The notes under the pieces were generated by a model. That model had not been told where the DNA came from. It worked only from the letters and a program-made list of their open reading frames with translations, and did not search any database. A stretch of 64,000 bases of DNA from Flagellatimonas centrodinii (GTDB lineage Bacteria > Pseudomonadota > Gammaproteobacteria > Nevskiales > Nevskiaceae). The stretch is from assembly GCF_016918765.2 (NCBI RefSeq), contig NZ_CP092104.1, positions 1,054,001 through 1,118,000 of the forward strand, in the 5' to 3' direction. Below, in pieces: positions 34,170-45,022 of this stretch. Position 1 is the stretch's first letter, and every line of letters starts with the position of its first letter. A program made the position numbers and the translations under genes.

Positions 34170-35467
34170 GCCGGCACCGGCAACCGCCGCGACAGGTAGA
34201 TCACCAACACCAGGCTGGGCAGCCCCAGCAGTGAGGTGTAGGCGAAGAACACCGGGTAGCCGAAGGCATCGACCACCGCCCCCGATGCCCCCATCAACAG
34301 CTTGCCCGGCAACGAGAACAGCGACGAGAACAGCGCGTACTGGGTCGCCGTGTAGGCGATGTTGGTGAGCCCCGACAGGTAGGCGATGAACGCCGTGCCG
34401 GCGAAGTTGTAGGCGAAGTTGTCGCCACTCACCACCATGCCCAGCGCCAGCAGGCCGGGCTGCTCCTGCAGGGCCAGGGTGAGAAAGGCTAGATTCGAGC
34501 CGATCACCAGTACGCCGCCTACCACCAGCGCGCGGATGGTGCCCAGCCGCAGCACGCCCCAGCCACCGACAACAACGCCGATGATCGACGCCACCACGCC
34601 GTAGCCTTTGGCCACCAGCGCGATCTCTTGCAGCGTGTAGCCGACGTCGAGATAGAACGGGTTGGCCATCACGCCCATGGTGTAGTCGGTCAGGCGGAAG
34701 CTGCCGACGAATGCCAGGATCAGCAGCGCCGAGCGCACGCCGTTGCGGGTGAAGAACTCCGCCAGCGGCTCCCAGATCGCCACCCGGAACAGCTCGCGCA
34801 GATTGCGCCGGGGCGCCTGTGCCGCGGCCTCTGCGGCCACCGCGCTGGCGTCCGGCTCGGGGATCAGCAGGGTGGTCAGCAGCCCCAGCCCGACCGCCGC
34901 CGCCATCGCCAGATACGCCGTCTTCCAGTCGTAGGTGCCCGCCAGCCACAGGGCGCCAGCGGTCGCCATCATCAGGCCCAGGCGGTAGCCCAGTTGGTAG
35001 GTGGCGGCCATGGTGCCCTGCAGGCTCTGCGGTGCCGCCTCGATGCGCCAGGCGTCGATGACGATGTCCTGGGTGGCGCTGGCAAAGGCCACCGCCACCG
35101 CCAGCGTCGCCAGCAGCGGCAGCGCGTTCACCGGGTCGCCGTGGGCCATCGCCGCCAGCCCGGCAATCAGCGCCAGTTGCGCCAGCAGCATCCAGGCCCG
35201 CCGCCGCCCCAGCCAGCGGCTGAGCAGCGGCAGCGTGGCGCGGTCCACCACCGGCGCCCACAACAGCTTGAAGGAGTAGGCGAGCCCTACCCACGACAGC
35301 AGGCCGATGGTGGTGCGGTCGATGCCGGCCTCGCGCAGCCAGGCCGACAGCGTCGAGAACACCAGCAGGAACGGCAGCCCGGCCGAAAAGCCGAGAAACA
35401 GCATCGCCAGCGGGCGCGGCTGCAGGTAGGCCAGCCAGGCGCGCCAGCCGGCGGCCTCAGTCGGCAT
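34154..35467 (-). CDS. ampG: AmpG-like MFS permease
   Basis: 437 residues, about 12-14 membrane helices. The N-terminal FLGFSAGLPFLLVFSTLSAWLREAGI and the motif ATQDIVIDAWRIE are typical of AmpG, which imports anhydro-muropeptides for peptidoglycan recycling; FAYNFAGTAFIAYLSGLTN is also conserved. Its start overlaps the end of the exonuclease III gene by about 11 bp, so the two are co-transcribed. AmpG paralogues of unknown substrate exist, so the exact cargo is inferred. Confidence 0.88.
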   Translation of the reverse strand: MPTEAAGWRAWLAYLQPRPLAMLFLGFSAGLPFLLVFSTLSAWLREAGIDRTTIGLLSWVGLAYSFKLLWAPVVDRATLPLLSRWLGRRRAWMLLAQLALIAGLAAMAHGDPVNALPLLATLAVAVAFASATQDIVIDAWRIEAAPQSLQGTMAATYQLGYRLGLMMATAGALWLAGTYDWKTAYLAMAAAVGLGLLTTLLIPEPDASAVAAEAAAQAPRRNLRELFRVAIWEPLAEFFTRNGVRSALLILAFVGSFRLTDYTMGVMANPFYLDVGYTLQEIALVAKGYGVVASIIGVVVGGWGVLRLGTIRALVVGGVLVIGSNLAFLTLALQEQPGLLALGMVVSGDNFAYNFAGTAFIAYLSGLTNIAYTATQYALFSSLFSLPGKLLMGASGAVVDAFGYPVFFAYTSLLGLPSLVLVIYLSRRLPVPAQRPS

Positions 35468-36224
35468 AGTCGAGAATCAGGGGCGCGTGATCGGAAAAAC
35501 GCTGGTCCTTGTAGACCGTGCCGGCGGTCAATCGGGCCGCCATGCCGGGGGTGACAATCTGGTAGTCGATACGCCATCCCACGTTGTTGGCGTAGGCGTT
35601 GCCGCGGTTCGACCACCAGGTATAGGCCTCGCCTTCGGCCTCCGGATAGAGGTGACGGTAGGCATCCACCCACCCCTGCGCCAGCACCTGGTCCATCCAT
35701 GCCCGCTCGTGCGGCAGGAAGCCGGAGTTCTTCTGGTTGGACTTCCAGTTCTTCAGGTCGATCTCGCGATGGGCGATGTTCCAGTCCCCGCAGAGCACGT
35801 ACTCGCGGCCACCGGCCCGCATCGCCGCCATCTGCGGCAGATAGGCGTCGAGAAAGCGGTCTTTGGATGCCTGCCGTTCGGGGCCGGACGAGCCTGACGG
35901 CAGATACAGCGAGGCCACCGACAGGGGTCCGAACCGGTATTCGAGATAGCGGCCCTCGTCATCGAATTCGGGCAGCGCGAGGCTGTCGATCACTGCGTCA
36001 GGTGCCTGCCGGGCGTAGATGGCGGTACCGGCATAGCCCTTCTTGAGTGCACTGTGAAAGTGCACGTGCCACCCGGCAGGACGGAAGCTGTCATCCAGAT
36101 CCGCGGCCTGTGCCTTGGTTTCCTGGACACAGACGACGTCGGCGCCCGAGACTTCCAGCCAGTCGAAAAAGCCCTTGCGGGCGGCCGAACGCAGCCCATT
36201 GGTGTTGACACTGACGATACGCAC
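35457..36224 (-). CDS. Exodeoxyribonuclease III-type AP endonuclease
   Basis: 255 residues from a GTG at 36224 (VRIVSVNTNGLRSA), chosen because it gives the family N-terminus and leaves an 88-bp divergent spacer to pyrE; an ATG further upstream would overlap pyrE's start region. Catalytic residues are present: Asn in SVNTNG, Glu in VCVQETKA, Asp and Asn in CGDWNIAH, Asp in WRIDYQ, and Asp-His in FSDHAPL. The locus next to pyrE is where Pseudomonas carries crc, a relative that lost these residues, so this is best called an active ExoIII rather than Crc. Confidence 0.9.
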   Translation of the reverse strand: MRIVSVNTNGLRSAARKGFFDWLEVSGADVVCVQETKAQAADLDDSFRPAGWHVHFHSALKKGYAGTAIYARQAPDAVIDSLALPEFDDEGRYLEYRFGPLSVASLYLPSGSSGPERQASKDRFLDAYLPQMAAMRAGGREYVLCGDWNIAHREIDLKNWKSNQKNSGFLPHERAWMDQVLAQGWVDAYRHLYPEAEGEAYTWWSNRGNAYANNVGWRIDYQIVTPGMAARLTAGTVYKDQRFSDHAPLILDYAD

Positions 36225-36312
36225 GGATGAGCCGGCCCCGGGGGATTCGTAGAATGGCGATAGGGTAGCGTTCCCGCGCGCACCCTGCCCGATCCTGAAC
36301 CCGGACCCGATC

Positions 36313-36956
36313 ATGCTGCCTCATCAACGCGACTTCCTCGAACTGGCGGTCAGCCATGCCGTGCTGACCTTCGGCGAGTTCACCCTCAAGTCGGGGCGGA
36401 AATCGCCCTACTTCTTCAACCTCGGCCGCATCAGCGGTGGCGCTGCCATGCGTCGCCTCGGCCAGGCCTATGCCGCCGCACTGACCGCCAGCGGCATCGA
36501 ATTCGACCTGCTGTTCGGCCCCGCCTACAAGGGCATCCCGCTGGCCACCGCAGTCGCCGTGGCCCTGGCCGAGCAGGGCCGCGACGTCCCCTTTGCCTAC
36601 AACCGCAAGGAAGCCAAGGACCACGGCGAGGGGGGCACCCTGGTCGGCGCCGACCCCCGCGGCAAGCGGGTGGTGATCATCGACGACGTGCTGACCGCCG
36701 GCACCGCCCTGCGACAGGCCGTGACGCTGCTGCGCGAGGCGGGTGCCGAGCCGGTGGCCGCGCTCATCGCCCTCGACCGCCAGGAGCAGGGTCCGCTGGC
36801 AGGTCAGTCTGCAGTGGAGGCGATGGCGGCCGATACCGGGGTCGGCGTGCAGTCGCTGGTCAACGTGCGCGATGTGCTGGATTATCTGGGCACCGGCGCC
36901 GAACACGCCGCCACCGCGGCAGCGATTCGCGCCTATCAGGCCGCCTACGGAGTGCA

Positions 36957-36960
<4 letters not shown>
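36313..36960 (+). CDS. pyrE: Orotate phosphoribosyltransferase
   Basis: 215 residues. Converts orotate and PRPP to OMP in pyrimidine synthesis. The PRPP-binding motif is VVIIDDVLTAGTALR; LKSGRKSPYFFNLG and FGPAYKGIPLATA are also diagnostic. Divergent from the exonuclease gene and overlapping the following gene by four bases (ATGA). Confidence 0.97.
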
Positions 36961-38461
<1,501 letters not shown>

Positions 38462-38481
38462 TCAGGGGTGAGGGGGTTCTA

Positions 38482-38928
38482 TCAGGTCCGGCCGGTAGAG
38501 CCAAATCCACCGGCGCCGCGGGCAGAGCCCTGGCCGAACGCGTCGACCACCGTCAGCGCGGCGCGCACCACCGGCACGAATACCAGCTGCGCGATGCGCT
38601 CGCCGGGTTCGATGGTGAAGGGGGTCTGGCCGCGGTTCCAGCAGCTCACCATCAACTCACCCTGATAATCAGAGTCGATCAGGCCGACCAGGTTGCCGAG
38701 CACGATGCCGTGTTTGTGGCCGAGCCCGGAACGCGGCAGGATCACCGCCGCCAAGCCGGGGTCGGCGATATGCACGGCGAGACCGGTCTTGATCAATTGC
38801 GTCTGGCCCGGCTGCAGTTCCAGCGCTGCATCCAGCAGCGCCCGCAGGTCCAGCCCGGCACTGCCGTCGGTGGCATAGGCCGGCACGCTGGCGCGGGGGT
38901 CCAGCACTTTCAGTTCGATCGAGGTCAT
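38482..38928 (-). CDS. dut: dUTP diphosphatase
   Basis: 148 residues. Hydrolyses dUTP to dUMP, preventing uracil in DNA and feeding dTMP synthesis. The five trimeric dUTPase motifs are seen: [42 protein letters not shown] and the C-terminal [12 protein letters not shown]. It shares the bases TGATG with the end of coaBC, so translation is coupled. Confidence 0.97.
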   Translation of the reverse strand: MTSIELKVLDPRASVPAYATDGSAGLDLRALLDAALELQPGQTQLIKTGLAVHIADPGLAAVILPRSGLGHKHGIVLGNLVGLIDSDYQGELMVSCWNRGQTPFTIEPGERIAQLVFVPVVRAALTVVDAFGQGSARGAGGFGSTGRT

Positions 38929-40139
38929 CAGGGGTTCCGGTAACGGTCGGCAATGAGAGCGGCAAGGGCACGGGCGACGTCGGCCTTCGGCCCCTCGTCG
39001 AGGGTGGCGCTGCCCCCCGGCCAGAACACCTGCAGCGCGTTGCGATCAACTTCGAAAGCGCGGCCGTCGCCGACCTGGTTGGCGGCAATCATCTGCAGGC
39101 CCTTGCGTTCGAGCTTGCCGCGCGCGTGGGTTTCAAGGTCGTCGGTTTCGGCGGCGAAGCCGACCATGAACAGCGCCGGGAACTCAGCCCGCAGCGTGCT
39201 CAGGATGTCCGGGTTGCGGTTGAGCACCAGCGGCAGGCTGGCGTCATGCTTCTTGATCTTGCGCGGGGCCACGTCGGCAACATGGTAGTCGGCCACTGCC
39301 GCCACCGAGACGAACAGTTGGGCACCGGCCACCGCGGTACGGGCGGCCTCCAGCATCTGCGCGGTGGTCTCGACATCGACCCGCTTCACCCCGGCCGGGG
39401 TGGGCAGGCTGACCGGCCCGGCCACCAGCGTCACCTCGGCGCCCAGCGCCTTCAGCGCTGCCGCCACCGCAAAGCCCTGCTTGCCGGAGGAGCGGTTGCC
39501 GATGAAGCGCACCGGGTCGATCGGCTCGCGGGTCGGGCCGGCACTGACCACGGCCCGACAGCCCTGCAGCGGGCCGGGGGTGGTCAGGCGTTCGATCACC
39601 GCATCGCGGATCTGCACCGGCTCCAGCATCCGGCCTTCGCCGGTCTCGCCACAGGCCTGGTCTCCACTGCCCGGCCCCAGCAGCTGGATGCCACGAGCAA
39701 GAAGCGTCTCGACATTGGCACGGGTGGCGGGGTTGGCCCACATCAGCCGGTTCATCGCCGGCGCCATCGCCACCGGGCGATCAGTGGCCAGCAACAGCGT
39801 CGACAACAGATCGTCAGCAAGCCCCTGGGCAACCTTGGCCATGCAATTTGCGGTCGCGGGCGCCACCAGAATCAGGTCGGGCCAGCGCGCCAGTTCGATA
39901 TGCCCCATCGCCGCTTCGTGGGCGGGGTCGAGCAGCCCGTCGCGCACCGGCTCGCCGGACAGGGCCTGAAAGGTCAGCGGCGCGACGAAGGCGGTGGCAT
40001 GGGTGGTCATCACCACCCGCACCTCGGCCCCGGCCTCCTTGAGGCGGCGCAGCAGGTCGGCAGCCTTGTAGGCGGCGACGCCCCCGGTGACACCCAACAG
40101 GATGCGACGACCGGCCAAGGGTGTGAGGAGCGTGTTCAT
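38928..40139 (-). CDS. coaBC: Bifunctional phosphopantothenoylcysteine decarboxylase/synthetase
   Basis: 403 residues. The N-terminal CoaC flavoprotein half ([18 protein letters not shown], the His in [17 protein letters not shown], and Cys in [12 protein letters not shown]) decarboxylates; the C-terminal CoaB half ([28 protein letters not shown]) joins cysteine to phosphopantothenate. Two steps of coenzyme A synthesis. Divergent from radC with 55 bp between. Confidence 0.97.
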   Translation of the reverse strand: MNTLLTPLAGRRILLGVTGGVAAYKAADLLRRLKEAGAEVRVVMTTHATAFVAPLTFQALSGEPVRDGLLDPAHEAAMGHIELARWPDLILVAPATANCMAKVAQGLADDLLSTLLLATDRPVAMAPAMNRLMWANPATRANVETLLARGIQLLGPGSGDQACGETGEGRMLEPVQIRDAVIERLTTPGPLQGCRAVVSAGPTREPIDPVRFIGNRSSGKQGFAVAAALKALGAEVTLVAGPVSLPTPAGVKRVDVETTAQMLEAARTAVAGAQLFVSVAAVADYHVADVAPRKIKKHDASLPLVLNRNPDILSTLRAEFPALFMVGFAAETDDLETHARGKLERKGLQMIAANQVGDGRAFEVDRNALQVFWPGGSATLDEGPKADVARALAALIADRYRNP

Positions 40140-40194
40140 TCGGGCACTATTCTATCGCCGAGCTGGTTGATGAGAATTCACGACAGGAGTCAGC

Positions 40195-40872
40195 ATGCCC
40201 CCGATCCGCGATTGGCCTGCCGCCGAACGCCCCCGCGAGCGCTTGCTGGCCGCCGGCCCCGGCGCGCTGTCCGATGCCGAGCTGCTGGCGATCTTTCTGC
40301 GTACCGGCGTCCCCGTCGAGAGCGCGGTCGATCTGGCGCGCCGGCTGCTGCGCGACTTCGGCGGGTTACGTGCCCTGCTGCAGGCTGACGCGCAACGGTT
40401 CTGCGCGCAGGCCGGGCTGGGGCCGGCCAAGTACGCGCAACTGCAGGCGGTGCTGGAGATGGCGCGCCGGCATCTGGCCGAGAGCCTGCAGCGCGGCGAT
40501 GCGCTGACCGACCCTGACGCGGTGGCCCACTACCTGTGCCACCAGCTGCGCGACCTGCATCACGAGGTGTTCGCCCTGCTCTATCTCGACAACCAGCATC
40601 GGGTACTGGCCTTCGAGCGCATCAGTGAGGGCACGCTGGACGCGGCGGCGGTCTACAGCCGCGAGGTGGTGCGCCGCGCCCTGCAGCACCATGCCGCGGC
40701 CGTCATCCTCGCCCACAACCACCCCAGCGGCGTGGCCGAGCCCAGCCCCGCCGACCGCGCGCTGACCCAGCGCCTGCAGTCGGCCCTGGCGCTGGTGGAC
40801 ATCCGCGTGCTCGACCATCTGGTGATCGGCGACGGCCCGCCGGTCAGCTTTGCCCGCCGTGGCTGGTTGTGA
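40195..40872 (+). CDS. radC: RadC-family JAB-domain protein
   Basis: 225 residues. An N-terminal helix-hairpin-helix-like part ([28 protein letters not shown]) is followed by the MPN/JAB domain with the metal motif [17 protein letters not shown]. Long named a DNA repair protein, but its true activity is unsettled. The conserved radC-rpmB-rpmG order is present. Confidence 0.96.
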   Translation: MPPIRDWPAAERPRERLLAAGPGALSDAELLAIFLRTGVPVESAVDLARRLLRDFGGLRALLQADAQRFCAQAGLGPAKYAQLQAVLEMARRHLAESLQRGDALTDPDAVAHYLCHQLRDLHHEVFALLYLDNQHRVLAFERISEGTLDAAAVYSREVVRRALQHHAAAVILAHNHPSGVAEPSPADRALTQRLQSALALVDIRVLDHLVIGDGPPVSFARRGWL

Positions 40873-40887
40873 ACGCCGGGGTAACGC

Positions 40888-40917
40888 TTGCGGCCCGACG
40901 AACAAAGCTGCTATAAA
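40888..40917 (+). promoter_or_regulatory. Sigma-70-type promoter of rpmB-rpmG
   Basis: TTGCGG (40888-40893) and TATAAA (40912-40917) are separated by 18 bp, about 85 bp before the rpmB start. The match to the consensus is good for such GC-rich DNA. Confidence 0.6.
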
Positions 40918-41002
40918 GCGCGCCCTTTGTGTGCTGGCCCACCGGCTGGCAGGGCTCAGGTCATCACTGACCGGCCACCCGATTTTTTTGAGGGCTGTAC
41001 TC

Positions 41003-41239
41003 ATGTCCAAAGTCTGTCAGGTCACCGGCAAGCGGCCGACCACCGGTAACACGGTGAGCCACGCCAACAACCGTCGCCGCCGCCGCTTCGAACCGAACCT
41101 CCACAAGCATCGCTTCTGGCTGGAATCGGAAAAACGCTTCATCTCGCTGCGCGTTTCCGCCAACGGCATGCGCACCATCGACAAGAAGGGCGTCGAAGTG
41201 GTGATCGCTGAACTCCGCGCCCGCGGCGAGAAGGTGTAA
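41003..41239 (+). CDS. rpmB: 50S ribosomal protein L28
   Basis: 78 residues, standard length. [23 protein letters not shown], the basic [12 protein letters not shown] and the [17 protein letters not shown] segment are diagnostic. The ATG at 41003 is right; upstream in-frame extension is not protein-like. rpmG follows two bases after the stop. Confidence 0.98.
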   Translation: MSKVCQVTGKRPTTGNTVSHANNRRRRRFEPNLHKHRFWLESEKRFISLRVSANGMRTIDKKGVEVVIAELRARGEKV

Positions 41240-41241
41240 CC

Positions 41242-41418
41242 ATGGCCGGCAAGACGAAAAAAGACCGTGAGAAGATCCGCCTGATCTCCACCGAGGGCAC
41301 CGGCTACTTCTACACCACCACCAAGAACAAGAAGAACACGCCGGACAAGTTCGAGTTCAAGAAGTACGATCCGGTGGTGCGCAAGCACGTCGTGTTCAAG
41401 GAAGGCAAGATCAAGTAG
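41242..41418 (+). CDS. rpmG: 50S ribosomal protein L33
   Basis: 58 residues ([45 protein letters not shown]). This short form lacks the zinc-binding cysteines, so it is the zinc-independent type. It is co-transcribed with rpmB and ended by the hairpin at 41485. Confidence 0.97.
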   Translation: MAGKTKKDREKIRLISTEGTGYFYTTTKNKKNTPDKFEFKKYDPVVRKHVVFKEGKIK

Positions 41419-41484
41419 TCCAGCGCGTGCCGGTCGGCCCGCGTTAGCGCGGCTCCGACAGGCCAGATGCCCTGGCTGCAAGCG

Positions 41485-41510
41485 AAGCCCGCCATCCGGC
41501 GGGCTTTTTG
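41485..41510 (+). terminator. Rho-independent terminator of rpmB-rpmG
   Basis: AAGCCCGCC pairs with GGCGGGCTT around ATCC, followed by TTTTTG. Confidence 0.9.
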
Positions 41511-41536
41511 ATTTTCATCTGCTGCAGGAGTGGGGT

Positions 41537-43006
41537 ATGGCTCAAATCGGGTCAGACAATCCTGAAGGCGCGCAGGGCCGGGCCCACCACCGGCACCTGG
41601 AGCAGGCACGCGCGCAGGTGATCGAATTGCTGTCGCGGCAGGCCATCGAACGCGACCTGGTCTCCCGCGACGACAGCCCCCGAAGCGATGTCGTGGCGCA
41701 ACTGCTGCAACGCCAGCAGCAGGCCCGGCTGTCGCAGCGGCTCGCCAGCTTCCACCCCGCCGACATCGCCTTCGTGCTGGAAAGCCTTGCCCCCGAGGCC
41801 CGGCAGATGGCCTGGCAACTGGTCACCCCGTTGCAACGCGGGGCGGTGCTGCTGGAGATGGGGGAAGCGGTGCTGCGCACCCTGTTGATGGACATGGCGC
41901 CGGAATCCATCGCCGCCGCCATCCGCCATCTCGAATCCGACGATATCGCCGACCTGCTGGAACAGCTGCCGGGCGACCTCAGCCAGCAGGTGCTGGCGCA
42001 TCTTGACCGTGATGACCAGGCCGAGGTGCGGTCGGTGCTGTCGTTCCCCGAAGGCACGGTGGGGGCGATGATGGACCTCGACTACATCACGGTCCGCGAC
42101 GATGCCAGCCTGGAGGCGGTGCAACGCCTGCTGCGCCGCCGCCGTCAGGACCTGCCGCACGACTGCAACCAGATCATCGTCATCGACCGCGCCAGCCAGT
42201 TGCGCGGGGTGATGCGGTTCGAGCAGCTGCTGTTCAACGAACCGGAACAGCAGGTCGCCGAGGTGATGGACACCGGCCCCCATTACTTCTACACCGATGA
42301 CCCCGCCCGCGAGGCCCTTGATGCCTTCGAGAAGTACGACCTGATCGAGGCACCGGTGCTCAACCTGCACCGGCAGGTGGTGGGGCGGCTCACGGTGGAC
42401 GCAGTGGTCGACGAAATCAACGAGAAGGCCGAGGCCGACAGCCTGCGCCAACGCGGCCTGTCGCACGGCGAGGACCTGTTCGCGCCGATCGCCAGCAGCG
42501 CCCGCAATCGCGGCCCCTGGTTGGCGCTGAACCTGTTCACCGCCTTTCTTGCCTCGCGGGTGATCGACGCCTTCGAGGGCGTGATCCTGGAGCTGGTGGC
42601 GCTGGCTGCGCTGATGCCGATCGTCGCCAGCATCGGCGGCAACACCGGCAACCAGACGGTGGCGCTGGTGATCCGCGGCCTGGCGCTGGACCAGCTGGGG
42701 CCCTCACAGTTACGGCAGATGTTCGCCAAGGAATTCAGCGTCGCCACCCTCAATGGCGTGCTCTGGGGCAGCGTGCTGGCGGTCGCCACCCTGGTGCTTT
42801 ATCACGACTGGGCGCTGGCCGGCGTCATTGCCCTGGCGGTGCTGCTCAACCTGTGGGTGGCGGCGGGCGCCGGCGTGGTGATTCCGCTCACCCTGCATCG
42901 CTTCGGCCGCGACCCGGTGATGGGGTCGAGCGTCATGCTCACCGCCATCACCGACAGCATGGGCTTCTTCATTTTCCTCGGGCTGGCGGCCCTGCTGCTG
43001 GTCTGA
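41537..43006 (+). CDS. mgtE: Magnesium transporter MgtE
   Basis: 489 residues. An N-terminal helical superhelix (about 35-160), two CBS domains (about 165-290; GTVGAMMDLDYITVRDD and VSFEKYDLIEAPVLN-like region), a plug helix, and five membrane helices from about 325 with PIVASIGGNTGNQT and the final TDSMGFFIFLGLAALLL. The CBS/N domains close the pore when Mg2+ is plentiful. GCAGGAG precedes the ATG. No M-box riboswitch is visible, and the gene begins shortly after the rpmG terminator. Confidence 0.95.
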   Translation: MAQIGSDNPEGAQGRAHHRHLEQARAQVIELLSRQAIERDLVSRDDSPRSDVVAQLLQRQQQARLSQRLASFHPADIAFVLESLAPEARQMAWQLVTPLQRGAVLLEMGEAVLRTLLMDMAPESIAAAIRHLESDDIADLLEQLPGDLSQQVLAHLDRDDQAEVRSVLSFPEGTVGAMMDLDYITVRDDASLEAVQRLLRRRRQDLPHDCNQIIVIDRASQLRGVMRFEQLLFNEPEQQVAEVMDTGPHYFYTDDPAREALDAFEKYDLIEAPVLNLHRQVVGRLTVDAVVDEINEKAEADSLRQRGLSHGEDLFAPIASSARNRGPWLALNLFTAFLASRVIDAFEGVILELVALAALMPIVASIGGNTGNQTVALVIRGLALDQLGPSQLRQMFAKEFSVATLNGVLWGSVLAVATLVLYHDWALAGVIALAVLLNLWVAAGAGVVIPLTLHRFGRDPVMGSSVMLTAITDSMGFFIFLGLAALLLV

Positions 43007-43041
43007 CCCGCCCTGCTGGACAAGCATTGCAAGCTGGTCAA

Positions 43042-43065
43042 TAATTTCAGTCATTACTGAAATTA
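43042..43065. promoter_or_regulatory. Perfect palindromic operator before the regulator-cydAB operon
   Basis: TAATTTCAGT (43042-43051) and ACTGAAATTA (43056-43065) are perfect 10-bp arms around CATT. The site is AT-rich in GC-rich surroundings and ends nine bases before the regulator ATG, so it is probably the autoregulatory site of that protein. Confidence 0.7.
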
Positions 43066-43074
43066 CAGGATGTC

Positions 43075-43683
43075 ATGGCCTCCCTCACCGACCAGTTCAT
43101 CATGCACTTCGGCGAAATGGGCTCCCGCTGGGGTATCAACCGGACCATCGGGCAGATCTACGCCCTGCTGGTGGCGCACCCGCAGCCGCTCACCGCGGAC
43201 GAGATCGCCGAACGTCTGTGCTTCTCCCGCTCCAACGTCAGCATGGGGCTGAAGGAGCTGGACGGCTGGCAACTGCTCAAGCGCAGCTACCGCCCCGGCG
43301 ACCGCCGCGAGTACTTCACCTCGCCGGATGACGCCTGGGAGATCTTCCGCAAGCTCGCCGAGGAGCGCCACAAGCGTGAGATCGCCCCCACCCTGACCAT
43401 GCTGCGGGATGCCCTGCTGCAGCCCGAAACCGATCCCGGCGAAGCCCATCTGCGCCGCCGCATGCGCGAGATGCACGACCTCATCGAAATGCTCACCGGC
43501 TGGTTTCTGGAAGTGCAGCGACTCGACCGCGGCACCCTTGAGCGCCTGATGCAGCTCGGCGCCGGCGTCACCAAGCTGCTGGATTTCCGTGACCGCCTGG
43601 GCGGCGCCAGTGTCGCCCGCAAGCCCCGCATCGAACCCACCCTGACCCCCGCCCACGCTGCCGAGAACGTCGATGGACTTTGA
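43075..43683 (+). CDS. GbsR/MarR-type transcriptional regulator of cytochrome bd genes
   Basis: 202 residues. A winged helix of the GbsR type (GQIYALLVAHPQPLTADEIAERLCFSRSNVSMGLKELDGW, residues about 25-65, with the wing KRSYRPGDRREYF) is followed by a helical dimerisation region. The last 11 bases overlap the start of cydA, so the regulator and cytochrome bd genes are one operon. It likely represses through the palindrome at 43042. The inducing signal is unknown; respiration inhibition or redox state would make sense. Confidence 0.88.
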   Translation: MASLTDQFIMHFGEMGSRWGINRTIGQIYALLVAHPQPLTADEIAERLCFSRSNVSMGLKELDGWQLLKRSYRPGDRREYFTSPDDAWEIFRKLAEERHKREIAPTLTMLRDALLQPETDPGEAHLRRRMREMHDLIEMLTGWFLEVQRLDRGTLERLMQLGAGVTKLLDFRDRLGGASVARKPRIEPTLTPAHAAENVDGL

Positions 43684-45022
43684 ACCCGCCACCCTGGCGC
43701 GCATCCAGTTCGCTGCCAACATCACGTTTCACATCCTGTTCCCCACCATCACCATCGCGCTGGGTTGGCTGCTGCTGTTCTTCAAGCTGCGCCACAACGC
43801 CACCGGCAATCCCGCCTGGGCCGGGCTCTACCGTTTCTGGATCAAGGTGTTTGCCCTGACCTTTGCGCTGGGGGTGGTCAGCGGCATCACCATGAGCTTC
43901 CAGTTCGGCACCAACTGGCCGGGGTTCATGGAAACCGTCGGCAATATCGCCGGGCCACTGCTGGCCTATGAGGTACTGACCGCCTTCTTCATGGAAGCGA
44001 CCTTCCTCGCCGTGATGCTGTTCGGCCAGAACCGGGTGTCCAACCGGGTGCACACCCTGGCCACCTTCCTGGTCTGCATCGGCACCACCCTGTCGGCGTT
44101 CTGGATTCTGGCGCTGAACTCATGGATGCAGACCCCCACCGGCTTCGAGATGCGCGACGGCGTGGCCCATGCCACCGACTGGTGGGCGATCGTCTTCAAC
44201 CCCTCGCTGCCCTACCGCTTCAGCCACATGCTGATCGGCTGTGGCCTGACCGGCGCCTTTCTGGTGGCCGGCCTGTCGGCCTATCGCCTGTGGCGGGGTG
44301 ACCGTGCCGAGGAAGCGCGGCTGGGCCTCAAGGTGGGCGTGGTGCTGGCGGCCTTGCTGATTCCGCTGCAGATCGTGATCGGCGACCTCCATGGCCTCAA
44401 TACGTTGAAGCATCAGCCGGCCAAGGTGGCGGCGATGGAGGGCATCTGGGAAACCCAGCCACGCGCACCGGCCATCCTGTTTGCCCTGCCCAACGAGGCC
44501 GAACGCCGCAACGATTTCGAGGTGGCGATTCCCGGGCTGGCCTCGTTCTACCTCACCCATGACTGGGACGGGGTGGTGCAGGGCCTCAACGACTTCGACG
44601 GCGAGCACCCGCGGGTGGCGCCGGTGTTCTGGGCCTTCCGCATCATGGTCGGCGTCGGCCTGCTGATGCTGGCGGTGTCGTGGCTGGCGACCCTGCTGGT
44701 GTGGCGTCGCGGCGAGCTGCCGCGGTGGATGCTGCCGCCGGTGATCGCCATGACCTTCTCCGGCTGGCTGGGCGTACTGGCCGGCTGGTACACCACCGAG
44801 ATGGGCCGCCAGCCCTGGCTGGTGCAGGGTGTGCTGAAGACCGTCGACGCGGTCGCCCCCACCATCGGCAGCGGCATGATCGCCAGCTCGCTGGCGATGT
44901 ACCTGACGCTCTACCTGTTTCTCACCGCCGCCTATGTGTCGGTGGTGTTCTACCTGGCCCGCAAGGCCGACGCCCGCACGCCGGCACCGGCTGCCCCGGC
45001 CATCGCAGGAGCCTCCGCATGA
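43673..45022 (+). CDS. cydA: Cytochrome bd ubiquinol oxidase subunit I (CydA/CioA)
   Basis: 449 residues, nine membrane helices. His20 in ANITFHILFP is the b595/d-type haem ligand position; FSHMLIGCG contains the b558 His and the Met ligand lies later. The motif GWYTTEMGRQPW is diagnostic. The Q loop is short, as in cyanide-insensitive CioA-type oxidases. It oxidises quinol and reduces oxygen to water with high affinity. It starts within the regulator gene and overlaps cydB by four bases. Confidence 0.95.
   Translation: MDFEPATLARIQFAANITFHILFPTITIALGWLLLFFKLRHNATGNPAWAGLYRFWIKVFALTFALGVVSGITMSFQFGTNWPGFMETVGNIAGPLLAYEVLTAFFMEATFLAVMLFGQNRVSNRVHTLATFLVCIGTTLSAFWILALNSWMQTPTGFEMRDGVAHATDWWAIVFNPSLPYRFSHMLIGCGLTGAFLVAGLSAYRLWRGDRAEEARLGLKVGVVLAALLIPLQIVIGDLHGLNTLKHQPAKVAAMEGIWETQPRAPAILFALPNEAERRNDFEVAIPGLASFYLTHDWDGVVQGLNDFDGEHPRVAPVFWAFRIMVGVGLLMLAVSWLATLLVWRRGELPRWMLPPVIAMTFSGWLGVLAGWYTTEMGRQPWLVQGVLKTVDAVAPTIGSGMIASSLAMYLTLYLFLTAAYVSVVFYLARKADARTPAPAAPAIAGASA

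Noticed and set aside
35457..36314. Longer ATG start for the exonuclease III gene at 36314
   Set aside because: It would overlap the pyrE start and adds 30 residues not found in the family; the GTG at 36224 gives the usual N-terminus.
41419..41536. M-box riboswitch before mgtE
   Set aside because: The space is short and is taken up by the rpmG terminator hairpin.
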